Shown in pieces: positions 18,785 through 27,677 of a stretch of 64,000 nt of DNA. Each line of letters opens with the position of its first letter. Position 1 is the first letter of the stretch. The translations under genes and the position numbers were made by a program. This DNA is from an uncultured Lacticaseibacillus sp. (GTDB lineage Bacteria; Bacillota; Bacilli; Lactobacillales; Lactobacillaceae), in assembly GCA_934370925.1 (NCBI GenBank), contig CAKRNG010000011.1, forward strand, positions 1 to 64,000, written 5' to 3'. The notes beneath the pieces are model-generated. The model was not told where the DNA came from. It worked only from the letters and a program-made list of their open reading frames with translations, and did not search any database.

Positions 18785-19016
18785 GGCAGTTGCGGGGGCA
18801 AGTTTGGCGGAGGTTTTGGGGTGCGGAAGTGGTGAAGGTATCTTGGCGGTTTACCGCCTAGATACGGGACGACTTTGAGACTGGCTGACCGGGTTTGTCA
18901 GACAGGCTCAAAGCGAGGTGGAATAATTATGACCGGGCTTTGGTCATAATTATGGAACCGTGCCCCACCACTGAAGACACGCCAAAACCGGAGCCAAACT
19001 TGCCCCCGCACCTGCC
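18785..19016 (+). repeat. Structured repeat family A, copy 3
   Basis: A 232-nt unit upstream of dlt. The parts are: terminal arms GGCAGTTGCGGGGGCAAG with the complement ending at 19016; a multiloop-closing stem AGTGGTG (18828-18834) with CACCACT (18966-18972); hairpin P2 GTATCT/AGATAC with GGCGGT/ACCGCC (18838-18865); P3 CTTTGAG/CTCAAAG (18873-18913); and P4 ATAATTATGACC/GGTCATAATTAT (18923-18934 with 18942-18953). It is the most regular copy and serves as the reference. Confidence 0.88.
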
Positions 19017-19029
19017 GACCCTTCCTTTC

Positions 19030-19110
19030 TGAGAATTTCTCAGGTTTGGTTCAGGTTGTATAAGTAGAAATGCACGGTAAATGTTTCTAAGCTAGAGGCA
19101 TTCGCCGTGC
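19030..19110 (+). promoter_or_regulatory. dlt operon promoter and leader hairpin
   Basis: A short dyad TGAGAA-T-TTCTCA (19030-19042) lies just upstream of TTGTATAAG, whose TATAAG (19059-19064) can serve as a -10. The leader then contains GCACGG (19072-19077) pairing with CCGTGC (19105-19110), extended by ATG/CAT, followed directly by TATTTTTG. This resembles an intrinsic terminator placed between promoter and dltX, and so a possible attenuator. The dyad could be an operator. Confidence 0.45.
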
Positions 19111-19186
19111 TATTTTTGTGGCTGCATTTCCATCACAAGCTCCTCGCACAGCCCCGACTTTCAGCACCCATTCATGGAGGCAACTT

Positions 19187-19324
19187 ATGTCTAAGTTTCT
19201 ACATCACCCCGCGACTGTTTTCGTTGCGCGGACACTACTCTACACCGCCATTATTTTAATTCTCGTTTACCTGTACAGCTACCGCGGCGTCACGGGTGGT
19301 CACTTTATTTATAACGAGTTCTAA
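19187..19324 (+). CDS. dltX: DltX, small membrane protein of the D-alanylation system
   Basis: 45 residues with one hydrophobic helix (VARTLLYTAIILILVYLYSY) and the conserved C-terminal end GHFIYNEF that marks DltX, a partner of DltB/DltD in delivering D-alanine to teichoic acids. The ATG at 19187 follows GGAGG at 6-7 bases. It opens the dlt operon, immediately upstream of dltA. Confidence 0.9.
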   Translation: MSKFLHHPATVFVARTLLYTAIILILVYLYSYRGVTGGHFIYNEF

Positions 19325-19361
19325 TCAACGCACAAAGGAGGAAGTCATCATCATTTCAGAT

Positions 19362-20885
19362 ATGATTCAAACCATCGACGCACAAGCAACTGCTCATCCA
19401 GACGCGATTGCTTACGATGATTGCGGGCACACCACGACTTACGGGCAGTTAAAAGCAGCTAGTGACGCCATTGCGTGTGCCATTGCCGAACGGAATTTGC
19501 CCGTTAACCGCCCCATCATGATTTACGCAGATCAGCACGTTGCCACAGTTGCAGCATTCTTGGGCGCCGTAAAGGCCGGGCACGCCTACATCCCCGTTGA
19601 CACGCACTCGCCAAGTACGCGGCTGACTCAGATTATCGACGTTGCACACCCCGCCCTCACCATTGCAGCGGCACCTTTGCCCATTCATTTGCCTGGACAA
19701 GTGATGGCGCCAGCCGAACTTTTACGGCTCGTTGCAACGTCTGAAACTGCGGCCCCCGATCCAGCGACACGCGTGCACGCCGTTACGGGTGATGAAAATT
19801 TCTACATCATCTTCACGTCTGGAACCACGGGCCAACCCAAGGGCGTGCAGATTAGTCACGACAACCTCTTAAGCTTCGTGAACTGGATGCGCACCGACTT
19901 CGATTTACCGACGACGCCACGCATCCTTGCACAGGCGCCCTACTCCTTTGACCTATCCGTCATGAGCCTGTATCCTTGCCTGACACTCGGGGGCACGCTC
20001 GTTGTCTTGCCTAAAGAGGCCACCGCAGATCTTGCCACCCTCGTTCAGCAGTTGCCGCAACTGAACCTCGATGTCTGGGTTTCAACGCCTTCCTTCATGG
20101 CAATGTGCCTGCTCGATAACACCTTCAACGAAACCAGTCAGCCTAATCTCAGCCACATCTTCTTCTGTGGTGAAGAATTAACGCATCCACTTGCGGCGAA
20201 GATTATCAAACGCTTCCCACACGCGGCGATGTTCAACACTTACGGGCCGACAGAAGCCACCGTGGCGGTCACGGCGATTCAGATTACGCCGGACGTACTG
20301 GCACAGTATCCACGCCTGCCAATTGGGTACGCGAAGGCCGACACCGTGATTGATTACCGTACAGATAGTGTTCATGAGGATGCGCATGAAACGGTGGGCG
20401 AGCTGACCATCACGGGACCAAGCGTCTCCAAGGGGTATCTCAATCGGCCTGACAAAACAGCAGCGGTATTCAGCGCTTCAGCAACGGGTCCCACATACGC
20501 ATCTGGTGATTTAGGCGTGATTGGGGAAAATGGGCTTCTTTTCTACCGCGGCCGAATTGATTTCCAAATCAAACTGAATGGTTTTCGCATTGAACTAGAG
20601 GAAGTGAACCACTACCTTAACGCGGATGCGGCCGTGAAAAATGGGGTTGCGGTGCCACGCTATAACAGCAAGCACCAAGTGGCCCAACTGATTGCCTTCA
20701 TCGTTCCGGTTGCGCCCATCGACAACGCCCTCGCCTTCACTAGTCAGCTTCGGGAGCGGTTGACCGCCAACATGATGACCTACATGGTGCCGCAACGGTT
20801 CATTTATCGTGACAGCCTGCCGTTGACACCGAACGACAAGGTAGATATCAAAGCGTTGATGCGTGAGGTTAACCACCATGCCTAA
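19362..20885 (+). CDS. dltA: D-alanine--D-alanyl carrier protein ligase DltA
   Basis: About 507 residues of the adenylate-forming family, with the P-loop FTSGTTGQPKGVQISH, NTYGPTEATVAV, SGDLGVI, FYRGRIDFQIKLNGFRIELEE and the C-terminal lysine in NDKVDIK. It adenylates D-alanine and loads it on DltC in the cytoplasm. The ATG at 19362 lies 20 bases after the only good ribosome site (AGGAGG, 19336-19341). An ATC or ATT codon at 19350 or 19353 would have normal spacing and give the N-terminal length expected for DltA, so a non-AUG start is possible. Confidence 0.93.
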   Translation: MIQTIDAQATAHPDAIAYDDCGHTTTYGQLKAASDAIACAIAERNLPVNRPIMIYADQHVATVAAFLGAVKAGHAYIPVDTHSPSTRLTQIIDVAHPALTIAAAPLPIHLPGQVMAPAELLRLVATSETAAPDPATRVHAVTGDENFYIIFTSGTTGQPKGVQISHDNLLSFVNWMRTDFDLPTTPRILAQAPYSFDLSVMSLYPCLTLGGTLVVLPKEATADLATLVQQLPQLNLDVWVSTPSFMAMCLLDNTFNETSQPNLSHIFFCGEELTHPLAAKIIKRFPHAAMFNTYGPTEATVAVTAIQITPDVLAQYPRLPIGYAKADTVIDYRTDSVHEDAHETVGELTITGPSVSKGYLNRPDKTAAVFSASATGPTYASGDLGVIGENGLLFYRGRIDFQIKLNGFRIELEEVNHYLNADAAVKNGVAVPRYNSKHQVAQLIAFIVPVAPIDNALAFTSQLRERLTANMMTYMVPQRFIYRDSLPLTPNDKVDIKALMREVNHHA

Positions 20886-22086
20886 CTTGCAACCGTACGC
20901 GAATCCGTTTTACTTCATCATCCTCATCGTTGCCCTACTTCCCCTCATGATTTCACTTGCGCGGGGCTACCGGCTACGGATTTATGAAGCTGTCGTCTCG
21001 TTCGCCTTCATCTTCGTCATGTTCACGAATGCCAAGTGGCGGGAAGGTGTCGCCCTGCTTGCCTACTGTTTGTGGCAGGTCTTACTCGTGCGCCTTTACC
21101 AACATGAGCGCCAGGGCGCAAACCGAACGCACGTCTTTTACCTCTTTGTCGTTCTCGCCATTTTGCCCCTGGCCATCGTCAAACTCACCCCGATTTTCAG
21201 CTTCCACCCGTCACTACTCGGGTTCCTCGGGATTAGTTATCTGACCTTCAAGTCGGTGCAGGTCATCATGGAGTTACGGGATGGGACAATCAAATCGCTT
21301 GAAGTCTGGCCGTTTCTCCGTTTCCTGCTCTTCATGCCAACAATTTCCAGCGGGCCAATCGACCGTTACCGGCGATTTACCCAGGATTATGAGCAGGTGC
21401 CTGACCGTGCCGACTATCTCGACATGGTCGCATCTGGAATTCATTCGCTCTTCATCGGGTTTCTCTACAAGTTCATCTTGGGTTACCTCTTTGGCACGGT
21501 GCTGTTGCCCCAAATCGCGGCGGCAGCCATGGCGGAACGGCACGCACTGGGGGGCACCGGGATTTCGCTCGCACTCGTTGGCTACATGTATTGTTACAGC
21601 ATGTACCTCTTCTTCGACTTTGCGGGCTACAGCCTCTTTGCCGTTAGTATTTCCTACTTCATGGGCATTCGCACGCCGCAGAACTTCAACAAACCCTTCC
21701 TGGCACCTAACATTAAGGAATTCTGGAATCGGTGGCACATGTCGCTGTCCTTCTGGTTCCGCGACTTTGTCTTCATGCGCGTCACCTTCTACATCATGAA
21801 GCACCGTCTTATCAAAAAACGCGTTCACGTCTCCCAGGTTGCCTACCTCATCAACTTCCTCATCATGGGCTTCTGGCACGGGGTGACGTGGTACTACATC
21901 GTTTACGGCCTCTTCCATGCTGGCGCCATCATCATCAACGATATGTGGCTCCGAACGAAGAAGAAAAAGAAAACATTACCGCACAACCACTTTACGAACG
22001 CGCTGGCAATTTTCATCACGTTCAACGTCGTCTGCTTCAGTTTCCTGATTTTCTCTGGCTTCCTGAACACACTTTGGTTTGGCTAG
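20878..22086 (+). CDS. dltB: D-alanyl transfer protein DltB (MBOAT family)
   Basis: About 402 residues with many membrane helices and the MBOAT catalytic region NFNKPFLAPNIKEFWNRWHM and FWHGVTWYYIVYGLFH containing the conserved His. DltB takes D-alanine from DltC at the membrane and passes it outward. The ATG at 20878 overlaps the end of dltA and has GAGG upstream; an ATG at 20863 is less well placed. Confidence 0.93.
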   Translation: MPNLQPYANPFYFIILIVALLPLMISLARGYRLRIYEAVVSFAFIFVMFTNAKWREGVALLAYCLWQVLLVRLYQHERQGANRTHVFYLFVVLAILPLAIVKLTPIFSFHPSLLGFLGISYLTFKSVQVIMELRDGTIKSLEVWPFLRFLLFMPTISSGPIDRYRRFTQDYEQVPDRADYLDMVASGIHSLFIGFLYKFILGYLFGTVLLPQIAAAAMAERHALGGTGISLALVGYMYCYSMYLFFDFAGYSLFAVSISYFMGIRTPQNFNKPFLAPNIKEFWNRWHMSLSFWFRDFVFMRVTFYIMKHRLIKKRVHVSQVAYLINFLIMGFWHGVTWYYIVYGLFHAGAIIINDMWLRTKKKKKTLPHNHFTNALAIFITFNVVCFSFLIFSGFLNTLWFG

Positions 22087-22127
22087 CGACGATTCAGACT
22101 GTTTAACTCAGAAAGGAATAATTCATT

Positions 22128-22364
22128 ATGGATATCACAACAACCGTTATTAACATTTTGGAAGAACTCACCGGTGAAGACTTCACTGGTCGCCTGGACA
22201 CCGAACTCTTTGATTCCGCACTACTTGACTCCATGGACACCGTCTCCATGGTGCTTGAACTTGAGGAAGCCCTCGACGTTCAGATTCCCGTTTCTGAATT
22301 CAACCGGGACGATTGGAAGACGCCCGCACTGATTATTGCGCAGGTTGCGCGTCTCCAGGCATGA
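22128..22364 (+). CDS. dltC: D-alanyl carrier protein DltC
   Basis: A 78-residue acyl-carrier-like protein. The phosphopantetheine serine is in LLDSMDTVSMVLELEE (about residue 36). It follows dltB after 41 bases with AGAAAGGA as ribosome site and overlaps dltD through ATGA. Length and motif are standard for DltC. Confidence 0.95.
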   Translation: MDITTTVINILEELTGEDFTGRLDTELFDSALLDSMDTVSMVLELEEALDVQIPVSEFNRDDWKTPALIIAQVARLQA

Positions 22365-23599
22365 AGAAGAAACTCTGGACCGTCCTGGGACCAGCCGTCT
22401 GTGCGGGGTGCCTCGCATTCGGCCTCTTACTGTTCCCCCTGAATTTCGGGCCACTGAGTCAGACCACCATTCGGAATGCCGCCGTGTCGATGTCAACGAA
22501 CGTTTTCCTCGGCACCCGCATTAAGAATCAGGCAATTGATCAGGGTTACGTGCCGTTTGTCGGTTCCTCTGAACTTTCACGGATGGACCCCTTCCACCCG
22601 TCCGTTTTGGCCCGGAAATATCAGCGTAACTACCAGCCCCTACTCATCGGAAATGCCGGTACCCAGTCGCTCACCCACTTCGTTAACCTACAGTCTTCCC
22701 TCAAACAACTACGCGGGAAGAAACTGGTCATGATTATTTCACCACAATGGTTCACCGCACAAGGTCAACGTCCCGATGCATTCGGCTACTATTACTCGCC
22801 CCTAGAAGTCAGCACTTGGCTTCTCCAAGCGAAGAACACCATCGCCGACCGTTATGCGGCGCGGCGACTGCTGCGGATGCCCGCTACCCACAGCAACACG
22901 CTCATTCACAATGCCCTCTTGCGCATCGCGGCGGGGCAATCGCTCGGACAATACCGTACTTGGCTCAACACACAACGTCGCGTGCTGCAAAACGAAGACA
23001 ACCTGTTCAGTCGTTTCAACCTCACGAACAATAATCGACGGATTGTTCAGGCGGAAAAGTGGTTGCCAGACAACGGTAGCCTCAAGGAACTGAACGTGAT
23101 TGCTGGCCGCATTGCGGCGCGGCACACCACTAGTAACCATTTCGGGATTGACAACCAGTTCTTCAACCAGCGGCTCAGTCGCGGACGCATGGACCATCTG
23201 CGGGGGAAGCAACGGCACTTTGATTACCGGCAATCTCCTGAGTACAGCGACTTAGAACTCTTACTCACCAACTTCGCCAAGTACGATATCAACGTGCAGT
23301 TCATCATTCCCCCCGTCAACGCACGGTGGGCGAAATATACGAAACTGTCTTTGCCAATGTATACCCAAACGGTGACGAAAATTAAGCGTCAGTTAACCAG
23401 TCAGGGGTTCAACCACGTCCTTGACCTCTCCCGTGATGGCAACCGGCGCTACTTCATGCAGGACACGATTCATCTCGGGTGGCGCGGATGGGTGGCCGTT
23501 GATTGCGCCGTTCGTCCTTTCATGGCGAAGCAGCAGTCCACCCCGCACTATCACTTGAATAGTCAGTACTTCACCAAGCACTGGCAGTTAACGGAGTAA
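22361..23599 (+). CDS. dltD: D-alanyl transfer protein DltD
   Basis: About 412 residues: an N-terminal membrane anchor (KLWTVLGPAVCAGCLAFGLL) and an extracytoplasmic SGNH-like domain with GSSELSRMDPFHPS (catalytic Ser) near residue 70 and DTIHLGWRGW near the end (Asp and His of the triad). DltD is the extracellular transferase for D-alanine on teichoic acids. The ATG overlaps the dltC stop. It is the last gene of the operon, followed by a terminator. Confidence 0.93.
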   Translation: MKKKLWTVLGPAVCAGCLAFGLLLFPLNFGPLSQTTIRNAAVSMSTNVFLGTRIKNQAIDQGYVPFVGSSELSRMDPFHPSVLARKYQRNYQPLLIGNAGTQSLTHFVNLQSSLKQLRGKKLVMIISPQWFTAQGQRPDAFGYYYSPLEVSTWLLQAKNTIADRYAARRLLRMPATHSNTLIHNALLRIAAGQSLGQYRTWLNTQRRVLQNEDNLFSRFNLTNNNRRIVQAEKWLPDNGSLKELNVIAGRIAARHTTSNHFGIDNQFFNQRLSRGRMDHLRGKQRHFDYRQSPEYSDLELLLTNFAKYDINVQFIIPPVNARWAKYTKLSLPMYTQTVTKIKRQLTSQGFNHVLDLSRDGNRRYFMQDTIHLGWRGWVAVDCAVRPFMAKQQSTPHYHLNSQYFTKHWQLTE

Positions 23600-23659
23600 G
23601 GTTATTCATGCAAAACACCTCATGCTTGGTCGATGCGCCTGTACAAACCTACGCGAAGT

Positions 23660-23701
23660 AAAGAAAAATGGCGATTCCGATGGGAATCGCCATTTTTCTT
23701 T
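23660..23701. terminator. Bidirectional terminator between dltD and the PTS operon
   Basis: A perfect 19-bp stem (23660-23678 with 23683-23701, core GGCGATTCC/GGAATCGCC) with a 4-nt loop; A-run on one side and T-run on the other. Confidence 0.92.
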
Positions 23702-23713
23702 ACCTGCCTAAAT

Positions 23714-24025
23714 CTACCGCTCGTACAACGCCACAATCTCTCCCGCCAAGTCGCGGAACGTGATGGCGTTCATCACGTGGTCTTGTGCGTGCACCATGAG
23801 CAGCGTGACTTCTGCGTGTCTGCCCTGCGCCTCCGCGGTTAGCATGCCCGTCTGCGCTTCGTGGGCCTGCGCCAAGAACTGATCGGCTTCGGCCAGCTTT
23901 GCCTTGGCGATATCATACGTCCCACTCTTGGCCGCCCGAATCGCTTCAAACGCTGAACTTTTCGCGTTGCCGCCCGCCATGATGAGGTTCATCACGACTT
24001 CAAGGTGTTCCGCCTCGGCAGCCAT
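23714..24025 (-). CDS. PTS lactose/cellobiose-family IIA component
   Basis: 103 residues, all helical. The phosphorylated His is in LLMVHAQDHVMNAITF, the standard IIA(Lac/Cel) motif. The start is coupled to the IIB gene stop (TGATG). It relays phosphate from HPr to IIB. Last gene of the operon running 27544 to 23714. Confidence 0.9.
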   Translation of the reverse strand: MAAEAEHLEVVMNLIMAGGNAKSSAFEAIRAAKSGTYDIAKAKLAEADQFLAQAHEAQTGMLTAEAQGRHAEVTLLMVHAQDHVMNAITFRDLAGEIVALYER

Positions 24026-24342
24026 CACTCCGTCCCCGCCTTCATCTCATCCAGCGCTTCATCCAGAACCTTCTCCCCATTCATGAGGCCGTAATCCCGC
24101 ATATCAATCATGCGTACCGGAATCTTCACCTTGGCCTGGAATGTCGGTAACATGTACCGCACTTGCGGACCGAGCAACAGCACATCCGGGTTCGCACTGT
24201 CGAGTTTATTATCCGCATCCGCCGTAGAGGTTGCAAAAATCTCAACGTCCTCTCCCCGACTCAACGCCGCCTTCTGCATCTTACTAACGAGTAAACTGGT
24301 GGACATCCCCGCGGAGCACACCAACATAATGGTCTTGGTCAT
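24025..24342 (-). CDS. PTS lactose/cellobiose-family IIB component
   Basis: About 105 residues with the phospho-cysteine loop MLVCSAGMSTSLLVSKM at the N terminus, as in cellobiose IIB proteins. The ATG at 24342 follows GAAAGGATG; the frame is open a little upstream. It phosphorylates the sugar bound by the IIC encoded further upstream. Confidence 0.9.
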   Translation of the reverse strand: MTKTIMLVCSAGMSTSLLVSKMQKAALSRGEDVEIFATSTADADNKLDSANPDVLLLGPQVRYMLPTFQAKVKIPVRMIDMRDYGLMNGEKVLDEALDEMKAGTE

Positions 24343-24380
24343 TGTTCTCATCCTTTCTATTATCGGTTTCCTCAATGCGT

Positions 24381-25463
24381 CTATTCAGCCGTTAGCGTGA
24401 ACGTCATCCACGGCCGCAATTGCTCAAGCAGCCCGCTATCCGTCACGCGTCCCACGACATTCCGCCGACCGTCATTCGGGAAGGCCTTGATGGCAATCTG
24501 CAGCTCTCCTTTGTACCGACCATACGCTTCATTCACCACCAAGATATCCCCTGGCAACACCTCACCGGTACAATCGTGTGGCGGAATGGCCGCATCCGCG
24601 TACGTTAGCCGTGGTTGCGTATCCCGAATCAGGTAAGCCGACGCATCCCCACGATAGAGGTGCTTATTCTTGAACAGGATTGTCCGTTCGATTTTGCTTG
24701 CCGCTGCATGCACGGACATTGGCAAGACCGGACACGGTGCAAAGAAGGCTTGCGCAACTTCCTCCAATGCGTCCGCGTTCGCAGGCGCATTGCCGATGAT
24801 GATATCGTCCACCATCCCCGTCAGCTTCAACGACTGTACCTGGCTGGCGAGCGCCCGGTGCCGGTCACTTTCTCGTGTTGGCAACCCCTCCCGTACTGGC
24901 CAAGGTCCAAGTGGTGCCCCCGCGACACTCACGAAGGCCGCGGTGTGTAGATTCAGGTCACGGTATGGCTGCGAGTACGCGCAGAAGTATTGGTCACTGA
25001 GGCCCGTCAACGCTTGAGGGTAGAAGTTGTGGCACCCAATCAGGTTATCCCGGTTCGGCGCATAACTCATGATGCTGTAGACATAATTCGTGCCTGCACT
25101 CATGTTGATTTCAATTTTTAGGCCAAATTCGTTGTACGTCATCTTCGCTTCTTCATAGCCGGTAAACCCCTCATCGAGACGCAACCCCCACGCCCCAATA
25201 TCCGCGAAGAAACTCAAGTCATCGTATTGAATCCCCAGCGCGGTGAACAGCGTCGGGTTGATATCCACGATAACCTTCATTCCGAGCGTCTTCGCATACC
25301 GCATCGTGGTTCGAAAGTCGGCGAGTTGCGTGCCTTCAACGTCCACTTGCAGTAGGGAGGTGAAAACACGCCGGTAACCGTGGTGGTAAGCCAGTTGTAG
25401 GTAAGCCTTCGCGTCTTCAACCGTCATCTGTTCTGGATAAATCGAAATCCCCAGCATGCGCAT
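24381..25463 (-). CDS. mupG: DUF871 protein, MupG-type 6-phospho-N-acetylmuramidase
   Basis: About 360 residues. The N-terminal TIM-barrel segment MLGISIYPEQ...RRVFTSLLQV and the C-terminal small domain (NEAYGRYKGELQIAIKAFPN) fit DUF871, whose studied member MupG cleaves MurNAc-6-phosphate-GlcNAc in the cytoplasm. Placed inside a PTS operon, it should split the imported phospho-disaccharide; a cell-wall fragment is a likely substrate, inferred from the family. The start at 25463 is preferred because GGGGG precedes it; the frame extends upstream to 25493. Confidence 0.75.
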   Translation of the reverse strand: MRMLGISIYPEQMTVEDAKAYLQLAYHHGYRRVFTSLLQVDVEGTQLADFRTTMRYAKTLGMKVIVDINPTLFTALGIQYDDLSFFADIGAWGLRLDEGFTGYEEAKMTYNEFGLKIEINMSAGTNYVYSIMSYAPNRDNLIGCHNFYPQALTGLSDQYFCAYSQPYRDLNLHTAAFVSVAGAPLGPWPVREGLPTRESDRHRALASQVQSLKLTGMVDDIIIGNAPANADALEEVAQAFFAPCPVLPMSVHAAASKIERTILFKNKHLYRGDASAYLIRDTQPRLTYADAAIPPHDCTGEVLPGDILVVNEAYGRYKGELQIAIKAFPNDGRRNVVGRVTDSGLLEQLRPWMTFTLTAE

Positions 25464-25501
25464 CCTGAAATCCCCCTTCGTCTGCTTCAGCAAGCGCTCA
25501 T

Positions 25502-25939
25502 CTAGGTCAGTTGTGTCCCCGTTCCCAGATACGTTGCTTCAATCTGCTTCGCCATCTTCTTAAATCGCCGCTTCCGGAACCAGCCCATCAGTAACCCGCT
25601 TGCCCGATTGTTCGCGTCCACGGTCTTCGTGTTACCCGCCACGTCCTCCTGGTAGATCAACGTCATGTGTTGATCACCCGTCGCCATCATCTCGTAGCGT
25701 ACCGTATAGTCATTACGCCCCGAATTCAGCGTGTACGCGTACACCGCATCCGCAATGTAGTCGGTAATGGTAAAGCGTACGGCTTGCCCATTCGCCATCT
25801 GTTTCCGGTACGTGAAGTTCTTCAAGTTCCGCGGCGCAATCTGTTTTCCCGTCTGGGCGTGAATGTCATACCGCGCGGATTCAATAATTTGGTTGAAAAA
25901 ATACTGAACCGGGACAGCGATTTCTAACTTAATTTGCAT
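25502..25939 (-). CDS. DUF3284-family protein of PTS operons
   Basis: 145 residues, starting MQIKLEIAVPVQYFFNQIIE and containing YDIHAQTGK, features of DUF3284 proteins that accompany cellobiose-type PTS genes in lactobacilli. No catalytic motif is evident and its role is unknown. The ATG at 25939 has GTAGGAGG upstream. It is tightly packed between the small membrane protein and mupG genes. Confidence 0.7.
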   Translation of the reverse strand: MQIKLEIAVPVQYFFNQIIESARYDIHAQTGKQIAPRNLKNFTYRKQMANGQAVRFTITDYIADAVYAYTLNSGRNDYTVRYEMMATGDQHMTLIYQEDVAGNTKTVDANNRASGLLMGWFRKRRFKKMAKQIEATYLGTGTQLT

Positions 25940-25970
25940 GCTCGTACCTCCTACATTACTTCCGTGTCCG

Positions 25971-26129
25971 CTACGACCGCTTGTGTGCAAGGAGTTTAAA
26001 CCCACCGTACACAATCAGTGCCAGGCCAAAGCTCAGGCAAACTGGATAGAACCCGCCTGGAACCATGGGGCTAAACATCACGAGCAACAAGCCAATCCCG
26101 ATGATTATTAACACACCTCGTTTTGCCAT
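25971..26129 (-). CDS. Small two-helix membrane protein in the PTS operon
   Basis: 52 residues: MAKRGVLIIIGIGLLLVMF, a Pro/Gly turn, then a second hydrophobic segment ending KLLAHKRS. The ATG at 26129 follows AAAGGGGGAA. It sits between IIC and the DUF3284 gene with short gaps and is certainly on the same transcript. I do not recognise a family. Confidence 0.65.
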   Translation of the reverse strand: MAKRGVLIIIGIGLLLVMFSPMVPGGFYPVCLSFGLALIVYGGFKLLAHKRS

Positions 26130-26182
26130 GCTGATTCCCCCTTTAAATGGTGGTACCCGACAATAAGGTAGCCACGTCATTG

Positions 26183-27544
26183 TCACACGATTTCTTGCGT
26201 GTTCACCCGGTTAGCCGCCTTAACGAATGGGACGTAGATTAGGAATCCAATCGCCATGTTAACGACCTGTAGAATTGGTGCCCGCCAGTCCATCGTGGCG
26301 ATTAAGGAATTCACAATCGGTGGCATGGACCAAACAATCTGCGTCTTAACGGGTGAAACCAACCCGAACGTAATGGCAAAGTACGCAATGGAAACCATCA
26401 CAACCGGCGCCAGAATGAACGGGATGAAGTAGATTGGATCAAGCACAATTGGGAGACCAAACATGACGGGTTCATTCACGTTGAAGACCCCCGGCGCCAG
26501 CGACAGTTTCGCCACCGCCCGTTGATCATCCCGCTTGGAGAACATGAGGATGGCAATCAGCAGTAACAGCGTTGACCCCGCTCCCCCAATCCAGGCGTAC
26601 AGGTCGAAGGCGTTTCGCGTCCAGAGGTAAGGGAGTGCCTTGCCCTGTGCGAACGCGTTGATGTTGGCAACTTGTGCGGTCAACCAGATTGAATCCAGAA
26701 CCGGCCCCAGCACGTTCGTCCCGTGCAGCCCGAAGAACCAGAAGACTTGCACCAGAATCGTCATGAGGAGTACCGCCCAGTAACCCTGGGACATTCCCAG
26801 TAGTGGTTCCTGAATGGTCGTCGAAATGAATTCAATAATGGTCCCGAGGTTCAATTTGGTGAATGCCCACGTGATAATCCCCGCAACGTACAGGGCGACG
26901 GTTGCCGGAATAATTCCCGTAAACGCACGCGCAATGGCAGGCGGTACCGACTCAGGCATCTTGATGGTAATGTTCTTCTTAATCAGCCAGATATAAACGG
27001 CAGCGGTGATTCCCCCCATAATCATGACGGTGAAGAAACCCGTTGCGCCGAAGAAACTCCCGAAGTTGAAGTACCCCCAACCCGAAACGCTCGTCCCGTC
27101 AACGGCAGCCCCCGCTGCGGTCAACGTGTCCGTTGCAGATTTAGAGAGTGCTTTTCCAAGTGTGAGCGTGAACCCCTGGGGCAGACTCATGAGGAAGGTC
27201 CCCAGTGTCACAATCCCCGCGGTAATTGGTTCCACTTTGTACTGTACGGCCATCTGGTAGCCGAACGTAAAGGCAAAAATCAAGCCAAGAATTGCAAGCG
27301 AGCCGGTCCAAACCTGACCGTTAATCCCGATAACGGGTTGCATCGCTTCAACGAATCCCGTCCATCCAAATTGCGTGGGCAAATCGCGAAGTAGTGCGTT
27401 CAAAATCGTTGCGACAGCCCCAGCCATGGTGGCGGGCATAATTGCGATAAAGGCATCACGGAGCGCCACGAGCCAACGTATTGACCCAATCTTGGCGGCA
27501 ACCGGAACAACATGCTTGTTCAGCCAGTTGATAAATCCATTCAT
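26183..27544 (-). CDS. PTS lactose/cellobiose-family IIC permease
   Basis: About 453 residues with some ten membrane helices. It starts MNGFINWLNKHVVPVAAKIG and contains NEPVMFGLPIVLDPIYFIPF, the conserved sugar-binding loop of EIIC(Cel/Lac). The ATG at 27544 is preferred; a GTG at 27553 lies too close to AAAGG. First gene of the operon, 134 bases downstream of a cre box. The exact sugar is unknown; the mupG neighbour suggests a muropeptide-derived disaccharide. Confidence 0.9.
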   Translation of the reverse strand: MNGFINWLNKHVVPVAAKIGSIRWLVALRDAFIAIMPATMAGAVATILNALLRDLPTQFGWTGFVEAMQPVIGINGQVWTGSLAILGLIFAFTFGYQMAVQYKVEPITAGIVTLGTFLMSLPQGFTLTLGKALSKSATDTLTAAGAAVDGTSVSGWGYFNFGSFFGATGFFTVMIMGGITAAVYIWLIKKNITIKMPESVPPAIARAFTGIIPATVALYVAGIITWAFTKLNLGTIIEFISTTIQEPLLGMSQGYWAVLLMTILVQVFWFFGLHGTNVLGPVLDSIWLTAQVANINAFAQGKALPYLWTRNAFDLYAWIGGAGSTLLLLIAILMFSKRDDQRAVAKLSLAPGVFNVNEPVMFGLPIVLDPIYFIPFILAPVVMVSIAYFAITFGLVSPVKTQIVWSMPPIVNSLIATMDWRAPILQVVNMAIGFLIYVPFVKAANRVNTQEIV

Positions 27545-27644
27545 GCGGTTCACAACCTTTCTGTTCTATGCGTGTGTGCCATCGTGTCAATCGATTCGTT
27601 CGCGTAAGATGTCCCCCCTTCCATTACGCTGACCTTAACTTCCC

Positions 27645-27673
27645 TATAATTCTAGCGTACAGGGTTGCCCCAA
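27645..27673 (-). promoter_or_regulatory. Predicted PTS operon promoter
   Basis: Minus-strand -35 TTGGGG (27668-27673) and -10 ATTATA (27645-27650) have 17-bp spacing, about 100 bases before the IIC start. Confidence 0.4.
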
Positions 27674-27677
27674 GGTT

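Noticed and set aside
13055..19016. Clustered repeats considered as a CRISPR array
   Set aside because: Units are over 200 nt, palindromic, inverted relative to each other and not separated by uniform spacers; no cas genes are present.
21274..21918. A 214-codon minus-strand frame inside dltB
   Set aside because: Shadow of a conserved MBOAT gene.
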